Made by a program: the position numbers and the translations under genes. From Anthracocystis setariae (taxonomy: Eukaryota > Basidiomycota > Ustilaginomycetes > Ustilaginales > Ustilaginaceae), in contig CAKMXJ010000032.1 in assembly GCA_928724745.1 (NCBI GenBank), positions 1,550,001 to 1,614,000 of the forward strand: a stretch of DNA of 64,000 nt. Reading direction: 5' to 3'. Position 1 is the first letter of the stretch, and every line of letters starts with the position of its first letter. The notes under the pieces were generated by a model, which saw only the letters and a list, made by a program, of their open reading frames with translations, was not told the origin of the DNA and ran no database searches. Shown here one piece after another: positions 24,849 to 34,616 of this stretch.

Positions 24849-26367
24849 GGTAATGTGAGGTCTACGATGATATGCTTGCGGAGCGGAAGGTGAAGAAAGA
24901 TGGAACTCTCACTGGAGAAGGAAAGGGAGGCGGAGGGGTAATATACTTATTCCAGTAGCTTGGGCAAGTGTCGACGTTGGGAAGACTTGCATGCGCCGTG
25001 AATAAGAGAGCGCCCAGTAGGTACTAGGTTTCCCTGTATGAGATGCCAAGACTTGACAGGACTTGTCAGGGAAGGGTAGCATGAATCGACTTGGAAGTGG
25101 CAAGCTGCATTCCCGCCGCACGCGTGCTTGGCCTGGATCAGCAAGGGGTTATCTTTGACACTTTGCAAGGGTCTCTACGATTTGTTGTTCTCGTCTATCG
25201 TGGCTCACTTGTGGATGCATCATCAGAGGAAGATTCCCTGCCTCTAGGCTGCTATGAAACTATTCCCATTGTCGGTAGCGCTCTAGTCGAGGACCAACAA
25301 CGGCTGGGCAGAAGGTGAAAGAAAGCTTGGCATGGCTTAGGCCATGCTGATGCATCAAGATGACTATCTTGAGAGATCTTCCGTACATACAGAGCTGGAC
25401 TTTCATCGGGATTTCCTAACAGGGAACCGCCCCGAAGGACGTCGAGCTGTGGCGCGGCGGTCTAACGCAGAACCTTGAGCTTACTTCATGGATCAGCTTG
25501 CAGCATCCTTTCTATTTTGGTCTTGTAAGCACACTATCCGAGCTTGGCATATTCACCTCGCCCTGCATGCTTCCGTCTGGCACCGCATCCTCGGCTTGCA
25601 TGTAGAGCACCGCCTACTGTATGCTTGATAACTTGGGCTTTTCTTGAGAATTCACAGGAACTCGGTAGCGCCGAAGTGTGCGCTGTTTGACAACACTTGA
25701 AAAGGGGGGGGGCTGTAGATTGCAATTTGCAGACCGAGGCTTGGCAACAAGCTTTTTCTCTTGGCGTGCCTTGGCAAAACATCGCGTCGGGAAACGCCAA
25801 ATCCAAACCACGGAGCTTTCCCTGCCTGCACACCACGTTCGCAGAGATTCTAGCACGGGAACCAGGTCTGCCTCTTTCGTGGAGCCACAGGCTTGGCACA
25901 ACCCAACATGACCCCCGTATTGACGTATTTGATGGTGTTGATCATGTGGATACAATTCTGTATGTATCTTTCCGCTCTTTCTATGCATGCCAACTCCGCT
26001 GTGAAGCCACTGTGGCCCCAAAATCGACAGGCAGCAGTGATGGAAACATAACAGAGCATGGCTCGATTCGTCGCATGCCAAGTATCCAGGTGGCATCGAT
26101 ACACCTCTTCCCCGACATGGTCTGGGACCATCACAGCAGGCGTCCATGCGGGGAGTCTAGCGTGGCGTGTTGCCAATACTTGTTAGAGCACAAGGGTAAC
26201 ATCAACGCCGAAAATAATCCTTCGGCAAACACATCGGCGTCGGCAACGGTGCCCTCCACTTTTTTTGTCTCGGCGAGGTGCATTTGACAACAGCCGGATC
26301 TTCTTCTCTGCAGTTGGTCCTAAACGCATCCAACCACCGTTTTGCCTTTGCATCCTTTCTGAGCAAG
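24849..26367. other. Intergenic, glycoprotein / APN1 (divergent)
   Basis: 1.5 kb between divergent starts. The glycoprotein leader is CT-rich on the minus strand (about 24849-24940). The centre carries overlapping open frames on both strands (25.5-26.3 kb) without recognisable motifs. The segment 26278-26367 is open in frame with APN1 but lacks an ATG. No repeat element recognised. Confidence 0.5.
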
Positions 26368-28017
26368 ATGCCCCCAAGATCGAAGGCTCTCACTGCGGTG
26401 GCCACAGTGACGACACGGTCAAACACCTTACGGAGAAGCAGTAGAAGATTCGTGTCGACCATCCAGTCTACACCAGGCTCCTCGAAAGCTTTCGACTCAA
26501 GTCTGGTGGCAGCGGCTTCAACCTCTACAACGAAACCACAGGCCAAACGAGCACGCATCAAGTCGCAAGCCGATACGGAAAATGCTGCTGAACCATCCCA
26601 AGCGCGAGCCAACCGTGCGGTCAAAAGTGAGCCTCACACAGCCACTGCCAAGAAAGAAGAACCCGACCCTGATGAAGCTCTCGACACAAGGCGGCCGACT
26701 GCCTCGAAGAAATCACGCAACGAAGAGTCTGAGAGCTTCCCCATCCGACCTTTGCCCCACCATCCACTTTCTTCCAGCATTTACACCGACAGAAGATCGC
26801 ACGGGCTCTATATCGGGGCACACATTTCCTCTGCTGGCGGAGTAGAAAATGCTCCACTCAATGCGCTACGTATCGGCGGTAATGCATTCTCGTGCTTTGT
26901 TCGTCCGAAGATGCAATGGGCCTCCGATCCCATCACTCAGGACTCGGCGGCTCTCTTCAAGCAACGCTCCTCACAGCACGCCTATCTATCCGAGTCATCG
27001 AGGGACACCAAGGCATCCGAACAACCCACCTCTGAAAGTGGCTGTCACGGCTTCGTGGTACCTCATGGCTGCTATCTAGTCAATCTCGCCAACCCAGACG
27101 TAGACAAGCGCGAAAAATCATTCGAAGCATTCATGGATGACTTGACCCGTTGCGAGCAGCTGGGCGTCAACCTGTTCAACTTTCACCCGGGCTCCATGAC
27201 CGCCGCTTCCGCCCTCAACGAACAAACCAACAACGCTGTGCACCTGTCTTCTCAAGAGACACACAAGGTGAGAGCCACCAAGCGGGAAGCTTGTCAAATG
27301 GTCGCATCCTACATCAACCGTGCGCACGCACTCACGACATCGGTCATTATTCTAATCGAGAACATGGCGGGGTCGAAAAACGACACTATCCTCGGTTCCT
27401 CTCTCGACGACCTCGCTGTCATGCTCGCGCACGTACACGATAAGACCCGCGTCGGCGTATGCATCGACACCTGTCATGCCTTTGCGGCCGGATACGATTT
27501 AACGACTCCCGCCTCGTACGCGGACTTTGTCTCGCAGATCGAGGCGACGATCGGGTGGAAGACCGTGAAAGCGATGCATTTGAACGACTCCAAGTTCGCG
27601 CTTGGCTGCAAGCGTGATCGGCACGAGAACATCGGAAGGGGATCCATCGGACTTGGTGGATTCTGGAACGTGGTGAATGATGAGAGGTGGAGAGGGATTC
27701 CGTTGATTCTTGAAACGCCTGCGATTGGGAATGCGGTCGCAGCGTATAAGGCCAAGGACGGGATAGAGAAGATGCACGAAGTATGGAGTTATCAGATCAA
27801 AGCTCTGTATGCTTTGAGGGGGACAAAGTGGGGGGAGTGGAAAGAGGCTGAGAAGTGGTTGGAAAAGGCAGATACCGCGATTGCACAAGCTGAAGCATTG
27901 TGGTTGGCGAAAAAGACTCAGAAGGGAGACGCGAAGAAGTCTACTCCAACGAATGGGAAGAGGAAGAAGAAGGAAGCGGAAAGCGGAAGTGATGGTGAGG
28001 AAGAAAGCAATTCATAG
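26368..28017 (+). CDS. APN1: AP endonuclease, endonuclease IV family
   Basis: A 549-aa zinc-dependent apurinic/apyrimidinic endonuclease and 3'-phosphodiesterase for base-excision repair. The metal-binding set is visible: GAHISSAGG at the start of the barrel, NFHPGS (His), LIENMAG (Glu), VCIDTCHAFAAGYD (Asp, His), MHLNDSK (His), KRDRHENIGRG (Asp, His) and ILETPA (Glu). About 140 residues before the core are basic and Ser/Thr-rich, with KRARIK-type nuclear signals and an Arg-rich segment that could double as a mitochondrial presequence. A Lys/Glu-rich tail of about 60 residues follows the core. The start MPPRSKALTA is the first ATG in frame. A donor-like GGTGAGG near 27994 leaves room for an alternative 3' exon. 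Confidence 0.95.
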   Translation: MPPRSKALTAVATVTTRSNTLRRSSRRFVSTIQSTPGSSKAFDSSLVAAASTSTTKPQAKRARIKSQADTENAAEPSQARANRAVKSEPHTATAKKEEPDPDEALDTRRPTASKKSRNEESESFPIRPLPHHPLSSSIYTDRRSHGLYIGAHISSAGGVENAPLNALRIGGNAFSCFVRPKMQWASDPITQDSAALFKQRSSQHAYLSESSRDTKASEQPTSESGCHGFVVPHGCYLVNLANPDVDKREKSFEAFMDDLTRCEQLGVNLFNFHPGSMTAASALNEQTNNAVHLSSQETHKVRATKREACQMVASYINRAHALTTSVIILIENMAGSKNDTILGSSLDDLAVMLAHVHDKTRVGVCIDTCHAFAAGYDLTTPASYADFVSQIEATIGWKTVKAMHLNDSKFALGCKRDRHENIGRGSIGLGGFWNVVNDERWRGIPLILETPAIGNAVAAYKAKDGIEKMHEVWSYQIKALYALRGTKWGEWKEAEKWLEKADTAIAQAEALWLAKKTQKGDAKKSTPTNGKRKKKEAESGSDGEEESNS

Positions 28018-28379
28018 TTCCCCCAATCCCACTGGATCGTACCTAACATACCTGGAGGAACGCTAATATGGAGCGCTAGTCCAACATCAGCGGAGCTATC
28101 GTAAAGACGTACAAGGAATGGTGGAACAAGTTGGACACATCTCTCAACAACCGATACGTGAACGCTCGAGACGCTGGCTCTCATGTTGGTAAAATTTGAT
28201 TTTTTTCTCTCACACAGAGCCGCTCAACTATCCGGTAGATAGAAAAAGGATAAATGCAGAATGATCTATTGAAAATGTTCCGTTGAAGAGTCAAGTCTAT
28301 GTGCAAAGGGTATCGAGAACGCGCTGGGACGATCGAGCCGCAAGGCAGGCATCCACACCAACTTGGCAGAATGAAGAGT
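28018..28379. other. Convergent gap, APN1 / secreted protein A
   Basis: 362 bp. The first half contains a coding-like fragment (28080-28199, listed separately); the second half is AT-richer, probably the 3' UTR of secreted protein A. A pyrimidine tract ending CACAG lies at about 28200-28217. Confidence 0.5.
28080..28199 (+). pseudogene. Coding-like exon fragment, 39 codons
   Basis: After an acceptor-like GCTAATATGGAGCGCTAG, an open frame runs from 28080 to TGA 28197-28199. Its codon choice is like real genes here (AAC, AAG, TAC, GAC, CTC) and it reads SGAIVKTYKEWWNKLDT, then NNRYVNARDAGSHVGK. It ends in a donor-like GGTAAAA. No ATG precedes it in frame. It may be a relic exon, the end of an unrecognised small gene or an alternative 3' exon of APN1; the one clear APN1 donor (near 27994) would put it in a different frame. 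Family not recognised. Confidence 0.3.
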
Positions 28380-29030
28380 TCAGTGAAGTTCACCAATCAG
28401 GTAGTCCGACGAGTACTTGTCGCAGAAACGACCGCAATTCCTCTTCTCGAGACTAAGCTGACCACCCCTGTTGAAGGTCCAGAGGTTGTACGACTCAGGT
28501 GTTCCAATATGGTCACGGTCAACGATACCCGGCTTGTCGCCCAAGAAGTTGGCGTACCAGAAGTTCTCGGTGGTTCTCCTCTGGAACTGGAAGTGCTGCG
28601 AGTTGGCTACGGTGCCCCACCAGACACGGTCGTTGAAATGGCACTCCTCGGTAAAAACCACAGCCCTCTCGGAAGGCACGGTGTTGGCATCGACAGTGAC
28701 ACATCTGCCATCGGGAGCAACGATGTAGCCCTGGTGGATCTGGATGGGGTCGTGAATGTCGCTGGGGTCGCAAGCAAAGAATTCAAAGTCTTGCTGATCG
28801 ACGTTGTCGTATCGGAGCGAGTGGTCTGCGATGAGGCCGATGCGGTCGAGAGTGGGTGGAGTCGTGGCAGCTACATCGGGGTTGGGGAAGCCAAAGGCTC
28901 CTTTGCCAAGGCTCTTGCATTGGATGACAGGCTCGTTCCTGGCGGTAACGGTTGGCGCACCGAAAGCAGCAGGTACGAGCGCGAGCGCGACAGCCGCGGC
29001 GGAAGCAATGAGGGTGTTCTTGGAAGGCAT
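28380..29030 (-). CDS. Secreted paralogue A (small cluster family)
   Basis: A 216-aa predicted secreted protein with signal peptide MPSKNTLIASAAAVALALVP ending AAFGA. It shares with three neighbours (30144-30776, 33458-34075, 34617-35312) an ordered set of motifs: CKSLGKG, FEFFACD, HQGYIVAPDGRCVTVDA, CHFNDRVWWGTVANSQHFQF, ANFLGDKPG and NLWTFNRGGQLSL. The pattern G-x-C-(V/L)-T followed about 20 residues later by Cys and then QHFQF recalls a ricin-B-type beta-trefoil, but the QxW signatures are not exact, so the fold is only a guess. Six cysteines lie in the mature part. Size, secretion and clustering are those of plant-pathogen effector candidates. The promoter carries the TATA element also seen upstream of B and D. 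Confidence 0.8.
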   Translation of the reverse strand: MPSKNTLIASAAAVALALVPAAFGAPTVTARNEPVIQCKSLGKGAFGFPNPDVAATTPPTLDRIGLIADHSLRYDNVDQQDFEFFACDPSDIHDPIQIHQGYIVAPDGRCVTVDANTVPSERAVVFTEECHFNDRVWWGTVANSQHFQFQRRTTENFWYANFLGDKPGIVDRDHIGTPESYNLWTFNRGGQLSLEKRNCGRFCDKYSSDYLIGELH

Positions 29031-29153
29031 GCTTGTTCTGGATGTGCAAACAAGTGAGGACTTGAGGCGTTGAGGCGTTGAGGATGCTAGTAGTGTGTTA
29101 GTGTGTTGCGTGAGTGGATGTGGAATGAGAGTTGGAGGACGTTCACAATGCCT

Positions 29154-29170
29154 GGTTTATATGCTTTTCG
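29154..29170 (-). promoter_or_regulatory. TATA-type core promoter of secreted A
   Basis: On the minus strand this reads CGAAAAGCATATAAACC, about 125 nt upstream of the ATG at 29030. The same CGAAAAGCATA(T/A)AA core lies at similar distance upstream of paralogues B and D. Confidence 0.6.
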
Positions 29171-29420
29171 ACCTTCTCATTGCGTCCTCAAACAAGGAAG
29201 TGTGCAGCTTCCATATACGACATGTCACAAGGGGGGTGTGACATACGGGATGTCGACAAAGAGTTTCCACTCCGGTGAAGGCCGTAACGACGGAAGCCGT
29301 CAAGTTGCAGTACTGACGAAACGCGTCGGGGACACCGCCGCTTTCGAAGCCAACCCTTTTGGCACATCTTCGGGGAAAGCGCCAAGAATGGCCCTGCAGC
29401 ACGTCGGATTCACGCGGCAT

Positions 29421-29460
29421 CAAGCGACATCAAGCGACATCAAGCGACATCAAGCGACAT
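29421..29460. repeat. CAAGCGACAT x4 tandem repeat
   Basis: Four perfect copies of a 10-bp unit, about 390 bp upstream of secreted protein A. One unit is close to one DNA helical turn. Confidence 0.9.
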
Positions 29461-30143
29461 CCATGGAAGTCGCTTTACTGTCCGCGACTTGTCGACTTTT
29501 GTTCCGTGTCTCGGGCTTGACAGCAGTCTGTACGGGTAGTTGGCCCATAGGATCCGCTACGGCGAAGAAATTGAAAGGAAATTCGCCAAGTCCCGTGGTG
29601 ACAGCTTCAAGTACTGTATACCGACCAATAGCGCGCCGAAAAGACCGATCGTCGCCTGACACTGGGTACGTTTCAAAGAGCATGAATACCCCCACCCCAT
29701 ATACAAATCTTGAAGTCCCGTCGACCAATACAGCAAGCGATACGAAAATTCCAACTCCGACGTTGGCGACGGTTTACGGAGATGCAGCAACACGGGATCG
29801 GTCACCACGCAGGCGGCTAAGCGACCGGGCTACGTCAACTTGTCACCGCATATCAAAGCTGTGTACCGATGATGGCTTTTGATCTGCTTCTAAATGATAG
29901 AAGGCCCTCAGGTCACTCGAACCTTTTTGCAGATCAGAGCAATATGATACATTATTTGAATTTACTGGATCTTGAAACTAGAATCCTTTCGCTCACAGTA
30001 ACCTTCAAAGTGCAGACATCAATGCGGATGAAGAGAATTGAGTTTGATCAAATTGAAAAGTCCATTATACAGTAGTACAAAGTCTAGTGAAGAGTCAGTC
30101 ATTTATTTTGAGCGCTGCGGAATGTTTTTGAGAGCACAGCGTC

Positions 30144-30776
30144 CTAAAGCTGAGCAACGAGGGCGTGTTGACCCTGGCAATCAGGACCGGTACCACAGCT
30201 CTGGTCGCGGACGGTAAGGAAACCACCGCGGTTCCAAGACCAAAGGTTGACCGAGTCGCGTACAACAGGGCCGTTGACATTGCCGACAAAGTTAACGATC
30301 AGATCGCTGTTGAATGACGAGGGCTCGAACTGGAAGTGTTGCGAGTCCTGAACACCTCCACGGAAGATGCGGTCATTGAAGACACAGTCCTGAGCCTGGA
30401 CATCAACGGCCTGCGAAGAGAGCGAGTTGGCCTGGAGTGTGAGGCACTTGCCGTTGGGGTCGAGAATGTAGCCCTGGTAGGTCTGTTGCTGATTCGAGAC
30501 GTCCGATTCGCAGTTGAAGAACTCGAACTGAGGTGGGGAGACGTTGTCGGATACAAGGTAGCCATCAGCTGATTCTCCAATGGGATTGGTAGGAGTAGAG
30601 GAAGTGTAAGGTACGATGTTGTTGTAAGGGAACCCAAGCGTTCGCTTTCCGAGGCTTGAGCAGTTGATGATGGGCCTGTCTTCACCAGCCGACGGTGTGG
30701 GCGCAGCGAGGGCGGCGGGCACAAGAGCCAGTGCAACAGCAGCGGCGGAGGCAATGATAGCAGTCTTGGAAGGCAT
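30144..30776 (-). CDS. Secreted paralogue B
   Basis: A 210-aa predicted secreted protein with signal peptide MPSKTAIIASAAAVALALVP then AALAA. Its signal region is nearly identical to that of A, and the family motifs follow: CSSLGKRTLGFP, FEFFNCE, YQGYILDPNGKCLTL, CVFNDRIFRGGVQDSQHFQF, NFVGNVNGPV and NLWSWNRGGFLTV. The start is MPSKT at 30776; the frame stays open for another 300 nt upstream but contains the TATA element and leader, so those codons are rejected. A and B face the same way and look like a tandem duplication, with the mature parts diverged far more than the signal peptides. Function unknown; apoplastic or effector role inferred. Confidence 0.8.
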   Translation of the reverse strand: MPSKTAIIASAAAVALALVPAALAAPTPSAGEDRPIINCSSLGKRTLGFPYNNIVPYTSSTPTNPIGESADGYLVSDNVSPPQFEFFNCESDVSNQQQTYQGYILDPNGKCLTLQANSLSSQAVDVQAQDCVFNDRIFRGGVQDSQHFQFEPSSFNSDLIVNFVGNVNGPVVRDSVNLWSWNRGGFLTVRDQSCGTGPDCQGQHALVAQL

Positions 30777-30911
30777 TGTGAGAATATGTATCTTGTTCGA
30801 GAAAGCGAGGTGTAGTATACTTGAAGGTTGAAGATGCTTGTCTGTAAGAGTGTGTGAGAGGAGTGAGTGGATGAGTGGATGAGGATGGAGGAATTGAGAG
30901 TGCAAGACCGT

Positions 30912-30930
30912 CCGGCTTTTATGCTTTTCG
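30912..30930 (-). promoter_or_regulatory. TATA-type core promoter of secreted B
   Basis: Minus strand CGAAAAGCATAAAAGCCGG, about 136 nt upstream of the ATG. It is flanked on the far side by GACGGTC, shared with paralogue D as GACGATC. Confidence 0.6.
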
Positions 30931-31240
30931 AAATCGTTAGAGAGGCTCCGAGGTGGGATGGTGTCAGGCGTCACCTGAGATGTCAGATACGGCGACAAGG
31001 CATGCTCGCCTCTCATGCACTCCAACGCAACATACAGTAGCGGGGAGTGGTACAGTATGGAGCAGCGCGGATGCATTCATTTCCACGACTTGTCGGAACG
31101 GCGGCGTTTCCGAGACTTTGTGCTGTGGCGTACTGTACCTGTACGGGATTCCACCCATTGCACAGCGAAACCGGAGTTCGGGGGCCATCCACCGTGGACG
31201 CCTGGAAACCGAAGGGCGCTGAAATCCGAGACGCTCAGTG

Positions 31241-31258
31241 CTGTACTGTACAGTACAG
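31241..31258. promoter_or_regulatory. 18-bp perfect palindrome CTGTACTGTACAGTACAG
   Basis: Equal to its own reverse complement over all 18 bases and built from overlapping TACTGTA/TACAGTA words. It may be a binding site for a dimeric factor. About 465 bp upstream of paralogue B. Confidence 0.5.
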
Positions 31259-31522
31259 TACCTGTTCATAAGTTTCCGCACGGTCGCGTTTTTGGAATTT
31301 TGTGTAACATGAAATTATGCACACTCTTTTGCCCATCAATTCTCAACACCCAGCTTTGTATACCTTTGCTTGTTTGTGTTGGACTGATAGTGTATTGGGA
31401 ACATTATCAGTGGCTGTGAGCTGGCATTGTTTGAATTGTTGAATGAAGTGCTGTGCTTGATCAAGCTGTGCTTAACCAGTTTTGCTGCAAGCTGTCAACT
31501 GAGCTAAAATCAAGGAAAAAAG

Positions 31523-31654
31523 TTAGCTGTCTCTCAAAGCTGTGTCCACAGCATTGACGATGTCTTGATGTTTGCTCTGGTGAGGGTAGGCTTGAATCAA
31601 GCTGACCACCAAAGCAGTCGTCAAGATCAACAGCAGTTCAGAGTTGCAAGCCAT
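31523..31654 (-). CDS. Possible 43-aa secreted peptide
   Basis: ATG at 31654 (minus) opens 43 codons to TAA. The peptide starts MACNSELLLILTTALVVSL, continues IQA and is followed by a 20-residue hydrophilic tail beginning YPHQSKHQDI. That is a textbook signal peptide with a cleavage site after IQA. A TATATTA element lies about 70 nt upstream. A degenerate copy of the cluster core promoter (ATCGTCCGG then TTTTTGAC) lies at about 31878. Past the stop, CTAAC, a pyrimidine tract and TTTTAG form a good 3' splice site, so the stop may sit inside an intron. An out-of-frame ATG lies just upstream of the start. No homology known to me. Confidence 0.35.
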   Translation of the reverse strand: MACNSELLLILTTALVVSLIQAYPHQSKHQDIVNAVDTALRDS

Positions 31655-33457
31655 GAAGAGTCAGATGGGGGTGGTAAATTTTCCTAACAAGCATGCTTCC
31701 TTTTTGTTGCTAGCAAGCTGTAATATACTTGTGTACTACCACATGAGCTTCATATGTCAACAACTACCCCTCACTGGGCATCAAGCTAGCTAGCTGGTAT
31801 GGTCTTTACATTGCTGTATACTGTTGGACACCATCAAATTTATTCACAACCATGAAGAGAAATTTGAAAATTGAAAATCGTCCGGATACTTTTTGACACA
31901 TGCTGTACTGTTTTGTAGTGTCCCGCAAGAATGCGTGGCACACTTGGCTGCTGTCACGACGAAATTCGGCGAAAGTGCCGCGCACGGTTACAACATCGCG
32001 CATCCTTTCATTATTACACAGGTCACGGATTAGCGAATTCGTGCACACTCTGCATGACCTCCTCTGCGGTCTGGATCTAGGGCCGAATCGTAGAGATCTG
32101 TCTCCCCTCTCCAAACGTCGATGGCCTCGCAAAGCCAAGCGACATTCACCGATGTGCGAAATACTGCAGTCTCTAACCGAGCTGTCAAGCATAGTTCACG
32201 TGTTGGCGGCATGTGTGGTTGTGGCTGTACCTCATCCGAAAGCAGCTGACGCACAACCGCGCCGGTTGTCAATCATTCTCAATGAGCCCACCATCTGCTC
32301 TCTCTTCTCATAGGCTGCAGGCCATCACGCTCCAATAGAGATGTTGCGGCTCATCGGCCATGTCCCAGCTTCATTTAGAACAGTCATGACACGTTGGCAA
32401 CAGGAAAGCGAAAATAACCGCGAGCTGCGTTTCGGGGTCTTTGGCGTTTCCCCTCCGCTCCGGTGTCGGATGCAAGCACCATGGATCCCCTGAATCAGCA
32501 ATTTGGAGATCTGTTGTTGCTTTCGAATGAAATTGTCACGAGACGCGGACGCGGTGTTGCGAGATGGTGTTAACAAGACCGAGATACCCCAACTGTCCAG
32601 TTAAGCTCAGGTGGCCAGGTCTCGCCGCTGCACACGGCCCGATGTTTCCTTGGGCTACAGCTTTTCCACTCTCTTGCAGATATCTGATCCAAGGCCGGCA
32701 AACTCCGAGTCGTTCGGTGTCCGTACAACGCCAAAAAGTGTCTCGCTGAGCTGAGATAATTTCCTAAAGCGGAGGACTTTGCAGGCGAGAGAGTGTGTGG
32801 GTCCCGACCGAATTTTTTTTCTCCGATATTGACTCAGAAGCTCATTTCCTTATCATAGAGTTACTTGGACGCATGGGTACGAACCTGAGCAAGGATATAC
32901 TGTACGATGTTCACTTTGTCATAGCGCCCATAGCTTTGCATCGCGTGGCTCCGAGCTGGCCACGTGTCGGAAAATCTCTGCAGAAGGATAGCGGGGCTTA
33001 CGCCGGAGAGACCGCCGAGCCAACGCGTCTGGATACGGAAGTCTGGTTGACAATGTCGTTCAGGCCTTCATGCTGAGCTCCATCATTCTCATGCTCAGCT
33101 GGTGCATCTCCGCCCTTCACCGTCGATACGGCGCAAAAGGTCATATTCTCACCTGAATTAACCCCGGCGAATGATGTCAAGACATGTGGCACTTTCTCCG
33201 TCAGGCGTCAGATGGATCGGCAACGGCGTACCTGATGCCAAGTGTCATACTGTACAGCGTTTGCGGTATCCATCTTCAACGCTGGAGACTAATGTCGCGA
33301 AGCGATAAGAAGGAAGCCTTAGCATCGTCAATTTCTTCATTCCTCATCTTCCAACCCTCATCCACCCTCCCTCATAGCTTTGCTCCACATTCCTACAGTC
33401 ACCAACACAATCTCGATCATAATCCCCCTTCTTGCCCCTTCGAAGCCAAGTATCACA
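31655..33457. other. Long intergenic region, peptide to secreted C
   Basis: 1.8 kb. An ATG-initiated frame at 31900-32313 (137 aa, plus) and an antisense frame of similar size overlap, and neither shows motifs. TACTGTA words lie at 32898 and 33248. The segment from 33320 is CT-rich and is the leader of secreted C. No transposon structure recognised. Confidence 0.45.
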
Positions 33458-34075
33458 ATGCATTGCAAGAATAGCATCATTGCTTCTGTGGCGGCTATCA
33501 CGCTTGCCCTCATGCCTGCCGCCCTTGGGGTACCAACCCCTGCTCCACAGCAACCAGCTGCGCCGCTAGTTATATTGCAGCCAGTCCTAGCCTGCCAAAG
33601 CCTCGGCAAAGGCACCCTCGGATTCCCCACCAACGGCATCCCACCTGAAACCTCCCTCGTCCCTAACGACCGGCTTGGAATCTCATCCGACTCCACCATC
33701 GTGTCGGACACTGTGCTTCCACCCTTATTCGAGTTCTTCAACTGTGGAACCGACTCGACCGGCCAGATCTACCAAGGCTACATCCAGGCGTCCGATGGGA
33801 CGTGTCTCAGGGGAGTAAACGAGGGTCTCAGGTTGGTGACGGGTGAATGTCACTATACGGGAAATGCGGAGTTTGGTGGTGTGTCGCTTGCTCAACACTT
33901 TCAGTTCCAGAGATTGCCCGCCAACAATAACGTACTGGTGGTGAATCTCGCCGCAGAGAAAGCGGGTCCCATCAATCCCGAACAGGGTTGGCATTTCGCT
34001 GCGGACAGGGGTGGTGGAATTGTGGTGGTTAAACAAGGGAACGGTGAAAGTTCTCTCATTGCTGCCTTGCAGTAA
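33458..34075 (+). CDS. Secreted paralogue C
   Basis: A 205-aa member of the secreted family and the only one on the plus strand. The signal peptide is MHCKNSIIASVAAITLALMP then AALG. Family motifs: CQSLGKGTLGFP, FEFFNCG, YQGYIQASDGTCLRG, CHYTGNAEFGGVSLAQHFQF, VNLAAEKAGPI and FAADRGGGIVVV. It is the most divergent copy. The C-terminal cysteines seen in A, B and D are missing, CVT is replaced by CLRG, and its promoter lacks the shared TATA element. It converges with D. Intron-free. Likely secreted; function unknown. Confidence 0.75.
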   Translation: MHCKNSIIASVAAITLALMPAALGVPTPAPQQPAAPLVILQPVLACQSLGKGTLGFPTNGIPPETSLVPNDRLGISSDSTIVSDTVLPPLFEFFNCGTDSTGQIYQGYIQASDGTCLRGVNEGLRLVTGECHYTGNAEFGGVSLAQHFQFQRLPANNNVLVVNLAAEKAGPINPEQGWHFAADRGGGIVVVKQGNGESSLIAALQ

Positions 34076-34616
34076 TTATGTTGATGATCAAGATTTGTAC
34101 CATCACTAGTGTCCACGGATGATGGACCCTTCAATAAAATACCCATGCATACGTTGTTTTGCGTTTCGACGCACTGAATGTTCTTCCTCCCACGTCGTGG
34201 TTGATGCATGCCATGGACAATGACTGAGCTATTGCAATAGCTACGTGCTTTGCCTTTTCGAAGGACACAGATACTTGAATGAGATGAAAAGAGTAGAAAC
34301 GATACGAGGATCGCTTTGGACCCCGAGAGGGAGAAAAATGTCTCTGGCTCAAAAAGAAACCTTTTCGAGCGACGAAAATGAGTGCATGCAAGTCGGGCAC
34401 TCATAGCGGACTCCAACATCGCACGCAATGCAGCTAGCCAGAGGCGATGTTGATACAGGGGAGGTCGCAAACACTCGCAGCGCAAGGATTTGAGAAGATG
34501 CGGGTCCTCGACACAACGGTAGGAGCGAGAGAAGAGTATCAAAGGTTGGTATAGTTTGTATTTACAAAATGGGGTTTTGCTAAAAGTCCGTGTATGAGGC
34601 AGAATGCATCTGCCAT
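34076..34616. other. Convergent gap, secreted C / secreted D
   Basis: 541 bp of 3' flanking sequence. A short inverted pair, TATTGCAATAGC, lies near 34231. A minus-strand frame reading through from 34542 into C is antisense and unsupported. Confidence 0.45.

Larger units (their letters stand above)
29031..30143. other. Intergenic, secreted A to secreted B
   Basis: 1.1 kb holding the promoter and leader of A (29031-29240), a 10-bp tandem repeat (29421-29460), a TACTGTA word (29612-29618) and, at its right end, the 3' flank of B. Parts of 29190-29260 align with the region upstream of paralogue D (words GAAGTGT and CATACGGGA against GAAGTGT and TATTCGGGA). No gene supported. Confidence 0.5.
30777..31522. 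other. Promoter of B and upstream flank with TACTGTA words
   Basis: The leader of B (30777-30900) is CT-rich on the minus strand, with the TATA element at 30912-30930. Further out, six TACTGTA/TACAGTA words occur between 31033 and 31260, including an 18-bp perfect palindrome. The part after about 31270 is AT-richer than its surroundings. Confidence 0.5.

Noticed and set aside
30777..31076. 100-residue N-terminal extension of secreted paralogue B
   Set aside because: Includes the TATA element and leader; the family signal peptide starts at 30776.
31900..32313. 137-codon ATG-initiated frame on the plus strand
   Set aside because: No signal peptide, domain or codon bias resembling the neighbours, and an overlapping antisense frame of similar length; likely chance.
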